Under the pieces are notes generated by a model, which ran no database searches, was not told where the DNA came from, and saw only the letters and a list, made by a program, of their open reading frames with translations. From Neocallimastix lanati (nom. inval.) (Eukaryota > Neocallimastigomycota > Neocallimastigomycetes > Neocallimastigales > Neocallimastigaceae): DNA of 64,000 nt. Numbering within the stretch: position 1 is the first letter of the stretch; every line of letters starts with the position of its first letter. Shown one piece after another: positions 36,169 to 48,223 of this stretch. The position numbers and the translations under genes were made by a program. The stretch spans positions 280,001 through 344,000 of the forward strand of contig JACVTC010000038.1 in assembly GCA_016946835.1 (NCBI GenBank), given 5' to 3'.

Positions 36169-38941
36169 ATGTATTTCCTATTTAAAACTATTTTTATTTA
36201 TATAATATTAAATTTACTATTATTTATAGAAATAGTAAATTCAAAAAATGTTATTAAAGTCTTAATTGATAAGCCAAAAATTGTGGATGATCAGTATATA
36301 AATAAGTATAATCAATTAATTAATCAATATTTTGTATCAAAAAATATCGATTATGAAATTGATTTTTCTTATTGTGTTCCTGAACCTACAGATGGACAAG
36401 GTCTTTCATTTGTTTATCAATCATCAAACTTATTTTCTGTAGATGTTGATTATGCTCAGAATTTCAATTGTACTCTTAGAGAGTTAAAGAGTTCAAATTA
36501 TGATATGATGATTTTAGATGACAAGTTTTTATTTAGTGATGAATCTTACATAAAAAATACTATAATGGAATCAATGTTTTTATTCAATAAACTTACTGAT
36601 TTCTACGTTAACTATAATGAATTTAATGTTAAAAAAGAAGATATCAGTCACCATGATGCAGAAATTTTAAAAAGTGGAAAAATGGATAATAAATTATATG
36701 GACTTCCGTATGAACTTGATTTTGATTTATTATATTATAATGATGACAATGTGAAAGATTTATTATCTACGAACATTAAAAATTTATCTGAATGGAATAG
36801 GTTAGGTACAGATGGAATCTTAGGTGCTGGTCTTAAGGATAATGATGAATTAATAAATATTTTCATTGAATTTATTCGTTATCAATATAATTTACCAAAA
36901 GAAAATAATTCTTCATCATATGATTCTTTATATGATAAGGATTCCAGCAAATTTTATAATTCTTTTAGAGAATACATTTTAAAATTGACTGGAGAAGATA
37001 TCGAAAAAACATTGTCTACTTCAATTTCAGATGCCTACATTTCTTTTGTCAATGGTGAAAAAAGAATTTTCAAAGGAAAAGCTTCCTTCAATAAATATTT
37101 TAAAAATCAAAATTCTACTGTTTTTGTTAATTCATTACCAGATGGATTAAGTGTTATTAGTGAAAAATACTTAGTGATTAATAAAAAAAGTGAAAAGCCA
37201 ATTGATCAACTCGTTGAAGTTGCTCTTCATCTTACCTCTTCAGATATTCAAAATTATCGTGCTAAGGAATTGGGATCTGTTCCAACTTTTGATTTTAAAA
37301 ATAAATCAAATGTTTTAGTTAATTCGTATTGTGGAGAGAATTCAGATATATGTTTATTGATTGATCAATTAAAACCTATTCATATAACTAAAGCATTAAG
37401 AAAAAATATGTATAGTGCTAATTACTTAGAATCAAGATTAGTATTACCTCTTTCATTAAGAAAATTATTAAGTTCTAATGATAATAATATTGTTAGTATT
37501 ACTTTTTCGAATATTTTAGATATATGGAATAATTCAATCGAAACATTTAAATTAAGTCCATTGTTAGTAGTAATGATGATTTTAAATTTATTATCTTTTG
37601 TCACGGTTATTTATTTATTAGTGATAATTTTTGAGGTCTTTAAAAACAGAAAACATCCTTATATTAAAGCTATGTCACCTCAATTAACAAATATTACTAT
37701 TTTTGGTATGGCTATAAAAATTATATATCAATACCTTTTAAATGCAATTAGAACAAACTATTTATGCAGACTTAATGTTGTTATTAATTTCTTTATGGAA
37801 TGCCTTATATACACACCTCTTTTAGCCATTATTTTCCGTATTTATTACATTTACACTAATGTTACAAATATGTCTGCCGGAAAAAAATTACATGATAAAC
37901 GTTTAATTAGATATATTGCCCTTATATTATTATTAATGTTTTTAGCTATCTATGGTATTAGTTCATTTGATGAATTCTATTTAGTAACTACTGGATCAAT
38001 AGCTCTTACACGTGCTATAACCTGTACTTATAATATTAATAAATATGCATTATTTACTAATATTTATACCGTAATTACAGTAAATATTATTAATTTTTTT
38101 TATATTATAATAATTAAAATATATTTATATCACAATGGTATTTTTATTAATATTTTATTTTTTTTTTTTTGAAAAATTTTTGTTAATATAGTTTATTCTT
38201 ATGATGGGAATGACCATAAAAGTACACAAACTTTCAAAGAAATATGGAGATACAAAATTTATATTTTTCATTGTATTTCTTTTAATATCATCCTTTATTT
38301 TTCAACAAGCATTTACAGCCTATATAAGTACAAGTAATATTGATAATGTTACTCTGGTTACTTTATTTTTGATTATTCTTCAATTATTGACTTCAATAAT
38401 TACCGTCCATTTATTAATTGGAAATAGAATTTTATATCTCAGAAGACATCCAGTTAAAAATACAAACAAATTAAATAACTCAGAGTTTAAAAATATTAAT
38501 AATATTGTAAACTTTATTGGACAGAAAAGGAACATGAGTTCTTCATTTTCAATTTTTGATAGCAGCAGTAGCAAAAGTATCACAAAATATTCATCAGATA
38601 CATATATTAATATGGATTCAAATTATAGTAAAAAAGACCAAATGATGAAAGGCAAAATATTAAGTAATAGTAACTACAGATCATTCAGCAATACTTTGCA
38701 AAGTTTTAATAGTAGCGTTAATGATTTTAATTATAATGAACCCTTTAACAATACTTATAATATGTCTTATAAAAATACTTATAATAACAATATTGTTGAT
38801 GAAAATTTAATAAAAAATAATTATTATAATAATAGTAATAGTTCTAATAATAATTATAATAATAATAGTGATAACAATAAAAATAATTTTAATAGCTATT
38901 ATTATTATGATAAATTAAATATTAAAATTAATAAAAACTAG
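36169..38941 (+). CDS. 7TM receptor, class C-like, with solute-binding-protein ectodomain
   Basis: Putative plasma-membrane receptor. Proposed CDS: join 36169-38079 and 38192-38941, 886 aa. Residues 1-25 are a signal peptide. About 26-455 resemble a bacterial extracellular ABC solute-binding domain (YDMMILD, KLYGLPYELDFDLLYYNDD, FVNGEKRIFKGKASFNKYF, ELGSVPTFDF). Seven hydrophobic helices follow, starting at about 463, with the class C-like loop YIKAMSPQLTN after TM1 and CRLNVV at TM3. An Asn/Tyr-rich cytoplasmic tail ends the protein. The intron (38080 GTAAAT to TAG 38191, 112 bp) is inferred: unspliced translation stops at 38170 in a T tract within TM5, whereas splicing in phase 0 rebuilds TM5 (NIYTVITFILMMGMTIKVHK) and restores TM6 and TM7. 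Ligand and G-protein coupling are unknown. The alternative is a disrupted gene with a T-tract frameshift. Confidence 0.85.
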
Positions 38942-39825
38942 TTATAATAATAATAGTATAAAAATATTTTTAATGGTTATTATTATAATAAATTAAATGT
39001 TGATTTAGATAATGGAAAGTGAAATAATAATAATAATATAATCAAAAACAAACATAAAATCAAAAACAAAAGCAGAAAAAAAAAAATTATATATATATAT
39101 ATATGTTTAATCAAAAACAAACAAAAATCAAAAGTATAAAATTAAAATCAAAAACAAAATTAAAAACAAAAATAAAATTAAAAGCAAATATATAATTTAA
39201 AGCAAACATAAAATTAAAAGCAAACAAATCAAAATTAATAATATAATATATAATAGAAAACAAATAGAAAAAAATTATATATAAATAATTATATATATTT
39301 ATATATATTTATTTCATATAATCTTTTATTATTTTTATAATAAAATTTTATAATAAACATTATAATTTATAAAAATAATATTTATTCATTTAATTATTGT
39401 TATTTTAATTTAATGTAAAAATAAGATAATTTCAAAATATAAAATTGTAATATATAATATATATTTATATATGACATTATTGTAATGAAACATTATTATC
39501 TTATTTAATAACAATATTGTAATGATACATTTTTATAATAATTTAATAATGCACTTTACATTAATAGTATATGTTTCTATACAATTCAATGAATAATATT
39601 TAAAGAACTAACATATATTATTAAAATATTTAATTTATTTTAATATTAAATTATTATTAAATATTTAAAAAAATAAAAAGTAAAATAAAATAAAATAAAA
39701 TAAAAAAATACAAAAATAAAAGGAAATTCTTAATTAAAGTCATTTTATGTATTTAAAAGCATAATTTTTTTTTTTTTTTTTTTTGTTTTTTGTTTTTTGT
39801 CTTGTTTTATTTAGTTTTGTTTTAT
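38942..39825. other. AT-rich spacer with AAAATCAAAAACAAA-type repeats
   Basis: Just after the receptor stop, 38943-39020 is a degenerate repeat of the gene's own last ~80 bp (TTTTAATAGCTATTATTATT versus TTTTTAATGGTTATTATTAT), so the tail was once longer or was duplicated. About 39045-39235 is a degenerate array of AATCAAAAACAAA / AATTAAAAGCAAA words. The rest is plain A/T. Confidence 0.55.
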
Positions 39826-39992
39826 TTTTGTTACTAAAATGTTTTAAATTTTTCATATTCATAGAAATTATCATATATAATATATAATATATTGTAGATT
39901 ATATAATACTATATAAATAATTACTAATTATATATGCTTTTATTACAACTGAATATTTTTTTTTTAATATTCATATAAATATTGTTATTTTT

Positions 39993-40024
<32 letters not shown>

Positions 40025-40231
40025 TTTTTTATTTTCAATTAAGCAATATCAAATTATTTTTGTTACTAAAATGTTTTAAAATTTTTCATATTCATAGAAA
40101 TTATCATATATAATATATAATATATTGTAGATTATATAATACTATATAAATAATTACTAATTATATATGCTTTTATTACAACTGAATATTTTTTTTTTTT
40201 AATATTTATATAAATATTGTTATTTTTTATT

Positions 40232-40263
<32 letters not shown>

Positions 40264-40458
40264 TATTTTCAATTAAGCAATATCAAATTATTTTTGTTAC
40301 TAAAATGTTTTAAAATTTTTCATATTCATAGAAATTATCATATATAATATATAATATATTGTAAATTATATAATACTATATAAATAATTACTAATTATAT
40401 ATGCTTTTATTACAACTGAATATTTTTTTTTAATATTTATATAAATATTGTTATTTTT

Positions 40459-40497
<39 letters not shown>

Positions 40498-40750
40498 TAT
40501 TTTCAATTAAGCAATATCAAATTATTTTTGTTACTAAAATGTTTTAAAATTTTTCATATTCATAGAAATTATCATATATAATATATAATATATTGTAGAT
40601 TATATAATACTATATAAATAATTACTAATTATATATGCTTTTATTACAACTGAATATTTTTTTTTAATATTTATATTGTTATTTTTTATTTTATATATAT
40701 ATATATATATATTTTTTTTTTTTTATTTTCAATTAAGCAATATCAAATTA
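39826..40750. repeat. ~233-bp tandem repeat, 4 copies
   Basis: Four near-identical copies beginning TTTTGTTACTAAAATG at about 39827, 40059, 40293 and 40527 (periods 232, 234, 234), the last ending at 40750 with CAATATCAAATTA. Each contains CATATTCATAGAAATTATC, TATTACAACTGAATA and a (TA)n run that differs in length between copies. Little point divergence, so recent amplification. No ORF. Confidence 0.93.
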
Positions 40751-40984
40751 TGTCGTTATTATCTTAATTTTTAATGGCTAAGTTTTCCGTCTCTAAATTG
40801 ATTCTCCACTAATAATTCTAAAAAGATCAAATTTAATTTATTAAAAAATGTAACAATACTTTTGAAATTTATTTGATTAAATAATTTTTGTTTATTTAAT
40901 AATAAAGGTTACATTTATTTAATTATATATTTATTCATTCACCGAATTTTTTATTGTAAAAACGAAGAGTAATAATCAAAAACA

Positions 40985-41395
40985 TATAAAAAAAAAGAAA
41001 AAAGGCTTAATTTAGTTTTTCTTTACACTAAATTATAAAAGTAATAATAGTAATAAATAAAATATATGATAATAAGTAATATTTATAATAAAAGTTTAAA
41101 TTATATTTATTACATTATTATACATTTACGTAATAATTATATATAATAAAATAAATTCTAAAAGTTTTATTTTATTAAATTGAATATTATTAAAAAAAAA
41201 AAAGGAAAGAAGGCTAATTTTAGTTTTTCTTTACGCTAAATAGTAAAGTAATAACAGTGATAAATAAAATATATAATAATAAGTAATATTTATAATAAAA
41301 GTTTAAATTATATTTATTACATTATTATACATTTACATAATCATATATAATAAAATAAATTCTAAAGTTTTATTTTATTAAATAGAATATTACAA
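40985..41395. repeat. ~208-bp tandem duplication upstream of ABC gene
   Basis: Two copies (about 40985-41190 and 41191-41395) share AGGCTTAATTTAG/AGGCTAATTTTAG, TTTTTCTTTAC, AATAATAAGTAATATTTATA and CATTATTATACATTTAC. The first copy can form a 9-bp stem (TAATTTAGT at 41008-41016 with ACTAAATTA at 41027-41035). It lies 0.2-0.6 kb before the ABC exporter start, so possibly promoter DNA. Confidence 0.85.
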
Positions 41396-41613
41396 GAAAT
41401 AAAATAAAAGTAAAGAATTACGAATAAAAGAAAATAATAAATAAAATTAAAAAAAAAAAAAATATTTATATATATATATAATAAAATAAAATAATAAAAA
41501 TATATTTGTATATTATATAAAATACATTTAAAAAATTAGTTATTATTAAGAGAAAAAATCAATAAAAAAATTCTATTTGTATATACATACATAAATATAT
41601 ATTTGATATCAAT

Positions 41614-44600
41614 ATGGACTTTGAAGAAAAATATCAATTCCATTTAAAAAAATACACTAAAACGGGTATTTCAAGACTTCTTGAAATGTCTGAAGAAAAA
41701 AAATTTTTATTAATTATTTCTTCTATCATTTCTGTTATCGGTGCTATTTGTTCCCTTGTACCCTTCATTTCAGTATATAAAATCTTAGAAGTATTACTTA
41801 GGAACTATGTTTATTATTCTAATCATTCCAGGGATGAAATTGGTACAGAAGAAGATAGTGCTATTATGATAAAATGGGGTCTTATTGCTGTAGGATCCCA
41901 TTTTTTGTCAATCATGTTCACCGCAGGTTCATTAGGATTTTCTCATATCGCTGCTTTTGAAACCCTTTACAATATCAGAGTACGTATTTCAGAACATATT
42001 GGCTTTCTTCCTTTAGGATATTTAACTAATACTACTACTGGTTCCATCAGTAAAACAATGGAACAAAATGTTGAAAATATTGAATTATTTATTGCTCATA
42101 CTATTCCCGATATTGTTAAAGTGGGTGCAACTGTTGTGTTTGCTGTAGCTGTTTTCATGCATTATAATGTGATTTTAACCATCATATGTTTAGTAACCTT
42201 TATCATTGCTGTGATATTCCAATTTTCGAGTATGTTTTTTACCGATCCAGAGGTGTATCGAAATTACTACGATATCACCGAAAAAATTGGAGGCACTGTA
42301 GTACAATTTGTTAATGGTATTCCAGCTGTAAAGATTTTCGGTAAAACTATTTTCTCTTTCCATAAATTGGTAGAAGAATTTAATAAACAACATGAAATTG
42401 CTTTAAGAATATGTAAAATTTGTCGTAGTGGTTATTGCCTTTTCTTGGCCTTAATTGAATCTTTCTCTGTTTTCGTTATCCCCGTTGGTTTGTTTTTACT
42501 ATCCAAAAATGAAAAGGATATGGCCATGGCCTTGGACTATATTTTCTTTATTATTATGAGTCCTGGATTAGCTACACCTCTTTTCAGTTTAATCATGTTG
42601 GTATCTAATTTAGAAACTACCAGTGAAGGTAATAAACGTATTGATAATATTTTAAATCAAGATATCACAAAAGAGCCAGAACATCCAAAGATTCCAACAA
42701 AGTTAAACGTCACTTTTAATCGAGTAACATTTAACTATGATGAATCAGAAAAGTCAAAAACTACGGATAATGTTTTAGATGATGTTAGTTTTGAAGCTGA
42801 AAATGGTAAGATTACTGCTTTAGTTGGTCCTTCTGGTTCTGGAAAATCCACCATTGGTAATTTAATTCCAAGATTTTGGGACGTGAAACAAGGTGAAGTT
42901 TGTATTGGTGGTATTAATGTGAAGGATATTAAATATGAAGATCTTATGAATATTGTATCTTTTGTATTCCAAGATACTTTCCTCTTCAATGATACCATAT
43001 ATGAAAATATTGCCGTTGGTAAACCTAATGTTACCAAGGAAGAAGTTATTGCCGCATCAAAAGCAGCTCAATGTCATGAATTTATTGAAAATTTACCTGA
43101 TAAATATCAAACTGTTATTGGAAGTAATGAAGATAAAGAAGGTGTTCTTCTCTCTGGAGGAGAAAAACAACGTATTTGTATTGCTAGAGCTATTCTTAAG
43201 AATTCACCTATTTTAGTATTGGATGAAGCCACAGCCTATGCAGATCCAGAGAATGAATACAACATTCAATTAGCCTTAAAGGAACTCATTAAGAATAAAA
43301 CCGTTATTGTCATTGCTCATAATCTTAACACTATTAAATCCGCAGATAATATCATTGTCATTAATAAGGGAAAGATTGTTGAACAAGGTAACCATGATCA
43401 ATTATTAAAGAAAAATGGTACCTATAGTAAAATGTGGGATGCCTATATCAATTCCTCCAAATGGTTTATTTCCAACAAGGATGACACAGATTCAATTTCA
43501 ATGAATAATCCAGTAACCATAGATACTAATACCACATCAGACAACAATGATGATTCTAAAGTAGTTGATCCAAGAATTAAACCACGTTCTGGTAAAGTTA
43601 CAAGAAAAGAAGGAATGTTCCGTGATAACTTTAATATTTTATATAATATTACCTATGGTCATCCAGAAAAAGTCTATAAGGGTATCTTTTATACTATTAT
43701 TTCAAATGTAGTTAATGTAGTACCATTCTTTTTAAATATTATGGTCATTCAAACTGTTTTTGATGCTTTTGATGGTTCCAACAACCCTTTGAACACCACC
43801 AAAATTTGGATTATAAGTGGTATTTTAGTGGCTTATATTCTTGTAATGTACCTCTTTGAACTACCTGCTTATGACCATAGCTATGGCGATGCTTATTTGA
43901 CTGGTAATATCGGTAGAATGGAATTAGCAGAACATATTCGTCGCCTTCCATTAGGTACCATCTATGATAAAGATCCAGGAGAAATGGCTAATATTTTATC
44001 CAATGATTTTAATATTGTAGAAACTGCTACATCACATTATGTTCCAAATATCTTCGGTGGTTTCATGCTTCCAATAATTTCCTTCATTTTCTTAATATTT
44101 GTGGATTGGCGTTTAGCCCTTGCAGCTTTCATTCCATTCCCATTAGGTTTTCTTATTCTTATTGGTGCTACTACCCTTCAAGATAAACTTTCACTTAATA
44201 GAATGAAAGCTAAAGTAAATGCTAGTGTTCGTATCCAAGAATACATGAATGGTATTCGTTGTATCAAGGCATATAATTTAATTGGCAAAAAATTCCAACG
44301 TTTAGAACAAGCCTTCCGTAAATTAAAGGAAGAATCTATTAAACTTGAAGTGGGTATTGGACCTTTAGTTTGTTTAACTAGTAGCATTACTCAATCTGGT
44401 TTATCTATTATGATTATTACAGGTGCCTATTTATTAAAGAATAATGAAATCTCTGTTTCTACATTTGTTACGTTCCTTGTTATTGGATCTCATGCCTATG
44501 ATCCATTGATCAGAGCCTTAAATAATATTGCTGAACTTCGTTACTCTGCCGTAGCTGGTAAAAGAATTGGTAAATTCCTTGATCTTCCACTAATGGGAGG

Positions 44601-45402
44601 TACTACCAAGGTTAATTATGGACCAAAGAAGGATATTGTCTTTTCCCATGTTAGTTTCAAATACCATGATGAGAAAAAATTATCAAATACTAAGTCATCT
44701 CAAGAATATACTCTTAACGATATCAATCTTACCATGAAACAAGGTACTATGACGGCCTTAGTAGGACCTTCTGGTTCTGGTAAAACCACCATCCTTAAAT
44801 TAATTTCAAGATTTTATGATTGTAATGAAGGAACAATTACATTCGCAGGTGAAGATATCTCTCAAATTGATCCAGAATTTTATATGAAAAATATTTCTAT
44901 TGTCTTCCAAGATGTTTACCTCTTTAAGGATACCATTGCTAATAATATTGGTTTTGGTAAAAGTAATCCTACTATGGAAGAAATTATTGATGCCGCTAAG
45001 AAGGCCTGTGCACATGACTTTATCATGAGCCTTCCTAATGGTTATGATACGATGGTCGGTGAAGGAGGTTGTACCCTTTCTGGAGGAGAAAAGCAAAGAA
45101 TTTCTATTGCAAGAGCCGTACTAAAGAATGCTCCTGTTGTTCTTTTAGATGAAGCTACTTCTTCCCTTGATCCAGAAAATGAAGTTGAAGTTCAAAAAGC
45201 TATTTCTGATTTAATTAAAGGTCGTACGGTTATTGTTATTTCCCATCACCTTAAGACGATAAAAGAAGCCGATAACATTGTTGTTTTAGACAATGGAAGT
45301 GTTGTAGAACAAGGTAAACATGATCAATTAATAGAAAATAACAAATTGTACAGACGTCTTTGGGATGTTCAAGAAAAATATAAAGGATGGACCATGAATT
45401 AA
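41614..45402 (+). CDS. Full-length ABC exporter (two fused TMD-NBD halves), bacterial-like
   Basis: ATP-driven membrane transporter, 1262 aa, no intron. Half 1: TM helices over about 25-320, NBD with GPSGSGKST at 405-413, LSGGE at 513-517, ILVLDEA at 533-539, H569. A low-complexity linker (about 615-675, Asn/Asp/Ser/Thr-rich) follows. Half 2: TM helices over about 690-985, NBD with GPSGSGKTT at 1051-1059, LSGGE at 1155-1159, VVLLDEA at 1175-1181, H1211. Both sites look catalytically complete. The wording of both NBDs (DEATAYADPENEYNIQLA, HDFIMSLPNGYDTMVGEGG, LYRRLWDVQEKYKGWTM) resembles paired half-transporters of gut Firmicutes (YbtP/YbtQ- or IrtA/IrtB-like) more than fungal ABCB proteins. 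The inference is horizontal transfer of an operon pair with fusion. Substrate unknown; siderophore or peptide import/export are both possible. The ATG at 41614 is the first Met in frame after an A-rich leader. Confidence 0.93.
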   Translation: MDFEEKYQFHLKKYTKTGISRLLEMSEEKKFLLIISSIISVIGAICSLVPFISVYKILEVLLRNYVYYSNHSRDEIGTEEDSAIMIKWGLIAVGSHFLSIMFTAGSLGFSHIAAFETLYNIRVRISEHIGFLPLGYLTNTTTGSISKTMEQNVENIELFIAHTIPDIVKVGATVVFAVAVFMHYNVILTIICLVTFIIAVIFQFSSMFFTDPEVYRNYYDITEKIGGTVVQFVNGIPAVKIFGKTIFSFHKLVEEFNKQHEIALRICKICRSGYCLFLALIESFSVFVIPVGLFLLSKNEKDMAMALDYIFFIIMSPGLATPLFSLIMLVSNLETTSEGNKRIDNILNQDITKEPEHPKIPTKLNVTFNRVTFNYDESEKSKTTDNVLDDVSFEAENGKITALVGPSGSGKSTIGNLIPRFWDVKQGEVCIGGINVKDIKYEDLMNIVSFVFQDTFLFNDTIYENIAVGKPNVTKEEVIAASKAAQCHEFIENLPDKYQTVIGSNEDKEGVLLSGGEKQRICIARAILKNSPILVLDEATAYADPENEYNIQLALKELIKNKTVIVIAHNLNTIKSADNIIVINKGKIVEQGNHDQLLKKNGTYSKMWDAYINSSKWFISNKDDTDSISMNNPVTIDTNTTSDNNDDSKVVDPRIKPRSGKVTRKEGMFRDNFNILYNITYGHPEKVYKGIFYTIISNVVNVVPFFLNIMVIQTVFDAFDGSNNPLNTTKIWIISGILVAYILVMYLFELPAYDHSYGDAYLTGNIGRMELAEHIRRLPLGTIYDKDPGEMANILSNDFNIVETATSHYVPNIFGGFMLPIISFIFLIFVDWRLALAAFIPFPLGFLILIGATTLQDKLSLNRMKAKVNASVRIQEYMNGIRCIKAYNLIGKKFQRLEQAFRKLKEESIKLEVGIGPLVCLTSSITQSGLSIMIITGAYLLKNNEISVSTFVTFLVIGSHAYDPLIRALNNIAELRYSAVAGKRIGKFLDLPLMGGTTKVNYGPKKDIVFSHVSFKYHDEKKLSNTKSSQEYTLNDINLTMKQGTMTALVGPSGSGKTTILKLISRFYDCNEGTITFAGEDISQIDPEFYMKNISIVFQDVYLFKDTIANNIGFGKSNPTMEEIIDAAKKACAHDFIMSLPNGYDTMVGEGGCTLSGGEKQRISIARAVLKNAPVVLLDEATSSLDPENEVEVQKAISDLIKGRTVIVISHHLKTIKEADNIVVLDNGSVVEQGKHDQLIENNKLYRRLWDVQEKYKGWTMN

Positions 45403-46332
45403 AATGGATTAAATTTCACTACTATTATATTTTTTTTTTAAAAAAAAAAAAAATCATACTATTATTCAGTATTATTCAATTATTTTTATCTTATAATTTA
45501 AATAATAAGTAATCTTTATATTTTATATAATGTTTAAAAAAAAAACATAATTTAAATAATAAGTAATCTTTATATTTTACATATTATTTAAAAAAAGCAA
45601 TGTTTATATATATATATATATATAAATATGTATTTAAAAATAATTATAATATTTAATAATAAAAAAAAACATATATAAATGTAAATTTATCAATATAATA
45701 TATCATTAATAAATATTAAATATAAATCATAAACAAAATAAAAAATGAATAAAATAAAACAAAAAAAAAAATAAAATAAAATAAAATTTACAATTCCATA
45801 TTTTATTTAAAAATATTTTATTTATTTTAGAACGCTTGATCATTTATAATATTAATGAGGTATATTTTATATATGGTATTATTCATACTAATGAATGATT
45901 GAACTCTATCTGTATCACATTAACTAACAATATTATCATTTATTTAAATAATCTAGCTATAATGCATTATAGATTTACAAAATATAATACATATATTATA
46001 CATACATTCATACTATCAATATATTACTAATAGTTATAATTAGTATTAAACATTATTAAATTATTCATATTATCCTAACAGTAATAATAGCTTTTAAATT
46101 TTCTCTTTTCATTATTTTAAACTTTATTTTTATTATTATTTTTTTTTTTTTTATTTGACATTTATTATAAATTCTTTTTTTATCTAAATATATTTATAAT
46201 GTATTTATAAACTTAAATGTATACAATATGTAATTTATTTTTTAATAATTAATAAATAAAGTAATAGAAGTGTATTCTTACACTCTTCCTTGTCCAAAAA
46301 AAAAAAAAAAAAAAAAAAAAAGAGAGAGAGAT
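45403..46332. other. AT-rich spacer
   Basis: 3' flank of the ABC gene. A ~55-bp unit (AATTTAAATAATAAGTAATC...) is duplicated at about 45496 and 45550. An A tract plus (GA)n at 46295-46330 precedes the LINE fragment. No gene. Confidence 0.55.
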
Positions 46333-46735
46333 GAAATCTTAAAGATCGATTCGGGGGAATGAAGGCGTTTTATTAATAATATCTTTTATTCACCTTCGAA
46401 TCAATCTTCTTTCCCTATTTCATATTTTGTGTGACTTGAGGAATTCCTTACTATTGATATGCCTATTTTGATTAGTGATTTTTACATTATAATCAATTTG
46501 TATTCCATTAGGTCTATTGTTATCAAGAGCGTCGACATCGAAACGATAAAGCAACGAAGAAATTCTGAAACAGATTCTATTGATAATTTTTTATCCACAT
46601 AAAGATATTATTGATGAATGGGAAGAGTTAGAGGTAATTTCTTTTGTAATTTTTTAATTAAAATTTCATGTATTATTTTTTCATGTATTATTTTTATAAT
46701 TATTATTAAAAAAATTTATTCCTATTTATGTAGAA
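46333..46735 (+). mobile_element. LINE 3'-end fragment (same subfamily as 6949-10570)
   Basis: Starts GAAATCTTAAAGATCGATTC, matching the intact LINE from about 10119 onward, and runs through GTCGACATCGAAACGATAA and GATGAATGGGAAGAGTTAGA to the 3' UTR (TTTCATGTATTA twice, TTTATTCCTA). Several stops interrupt the C-terminal reading frame. It is a severely 5'-truncated dead copy with no clear poly-A or target-site duplication. Confidence 0.88.
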
Positions 46736-47129
46736 ATAATTTCAATACTACAACATCTTTGTATCATAATAAAATTTTTTATATATATTTATAATGTATA
46801 TTGGTTTAATATTTCATTATTTTATCTGATATGGTACATTTCGGAAAATTGCATTTTGTAATGTGGCGTTTATATTGTCTTAATTTGACGCCATAAATTT
46901 TTTTATATTTTTTAATATAATTATATATATATATAAATAAATAAATTATAATCAAGCTTTGAAATAAATAAAACAGTGTTAACTTATTTTCTTAATAAAT
47001 AAATAATTAAATATAAATAATAAAATAATCAAATATAAATAATAAAATAATTAAATATATAATTAAATATATTTATTTAAATATTTAATAAAAAATATTT
47101 TATTATATATTAAAGTTTACATAATCATC
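46736..47129. other. AT-rich spacer
   Basis: A short island at 46825-46890 (GATATGGTACATTTCGGAAA, TTTGACGCCATAAA) has unusual composition but no readable frame. Otherwise simple AT sequence. Confidence 0.4.
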
Positions 47130-48186
47130 TTGGAAAAAAATTGATCTTTATATATCAATTGCAAAATATAAAGTTAAAGATGAAATTAGAAAAAGTTTAA
47201 TTCCTTTGGGTATAAAATTTACACCTATATTTAATGAAGATTCAACAAGAAATTGGATTTATATGTTCTGAATATAATACAATTAAATCCCAAATAACAA
47301 AAGATACAAATAAGTAATTACCTCTTGATATAACAAAGTTTGATGAAAAAATATTATAAAATAGAAGAAATGAAATTTTATAATATTCGAAAATCCAAAT
47401 TTAATAATCTTCCAATTCCCATTCTAAGCAAAATTATTTACGAAATATAATGGAGATATATTTGTAGATGGTACTTTTTATATTGCACCTAAATTTTGTT
47501 ATCAATTGTTCATTACTAGAACTCATATCAAAGATTTAAATAGTTTTTATACTTCTTTATAGATATTAAAAAATGAAAAACAAACTACTTATGAAATATT
47601 TTTGAAGAAATAAAAAAAAAAAAAAAAAAAAAAAAAAGCTAATAATTATGGCAATAATACTATAATTACTCCAAAAAAAAACTTCATTATGATTCCAAAA
47701 AAGGTATATTTAATATAGCTTAAAAAATATTTCCTGATATAAATATTAAATACAATATTTGGCACTATAAAAGAACATTAGAGATTAAAAAAAAAAAAAT
47801 AAATTATGTTATAATGAAATAAAATATAATAATATATATACTTATTATAAAGTGATTTCGAATTTACCTTTTGTTAATCCTGAATATATAATTGATATTT
47901 ATAATAGAATTAAGTGCACAACAAATAATAAAAACCAATTTTTAAAATTTTTCGAATATTTTTTTTAAAAAAAATAAAAAAAAAAAAAAAAATATTTTAT
48001 AAATTATACAAATTGGAATTATTATAGCAATATAGAATATATAACAAATAATGTTTCAGTATATTTCAATAATTCTTTAAATAATTTATTTTCAAAAAAA
48101 CTTCTTTTTATAAATTAATATATGTATTAAAACAAGAAGAATCTTTATCTTATAATGATTACATGAGAAAAAGAGCAGGAATTTGG

Positions 48187-48223
<37 letters not shown>

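Noticed and set aside
38201-38941. Separate two-TM protein starting at the Met at 38201
   Set aside because: It is exon 2 of the receptor: splicing 38079 to 38192 restores TM5-TM7 in phase.
39826-40750. CRISPR-like array
   Set aside because: Repeats are contiguous 233-bp units with no unique spacers, in a eukaryotic AT-rich context.
42190-45096. Several minus-strand and alternate-frame ORFs inside the ABC gene
   Set aside because: Shadows of the real frame; no domain signal.
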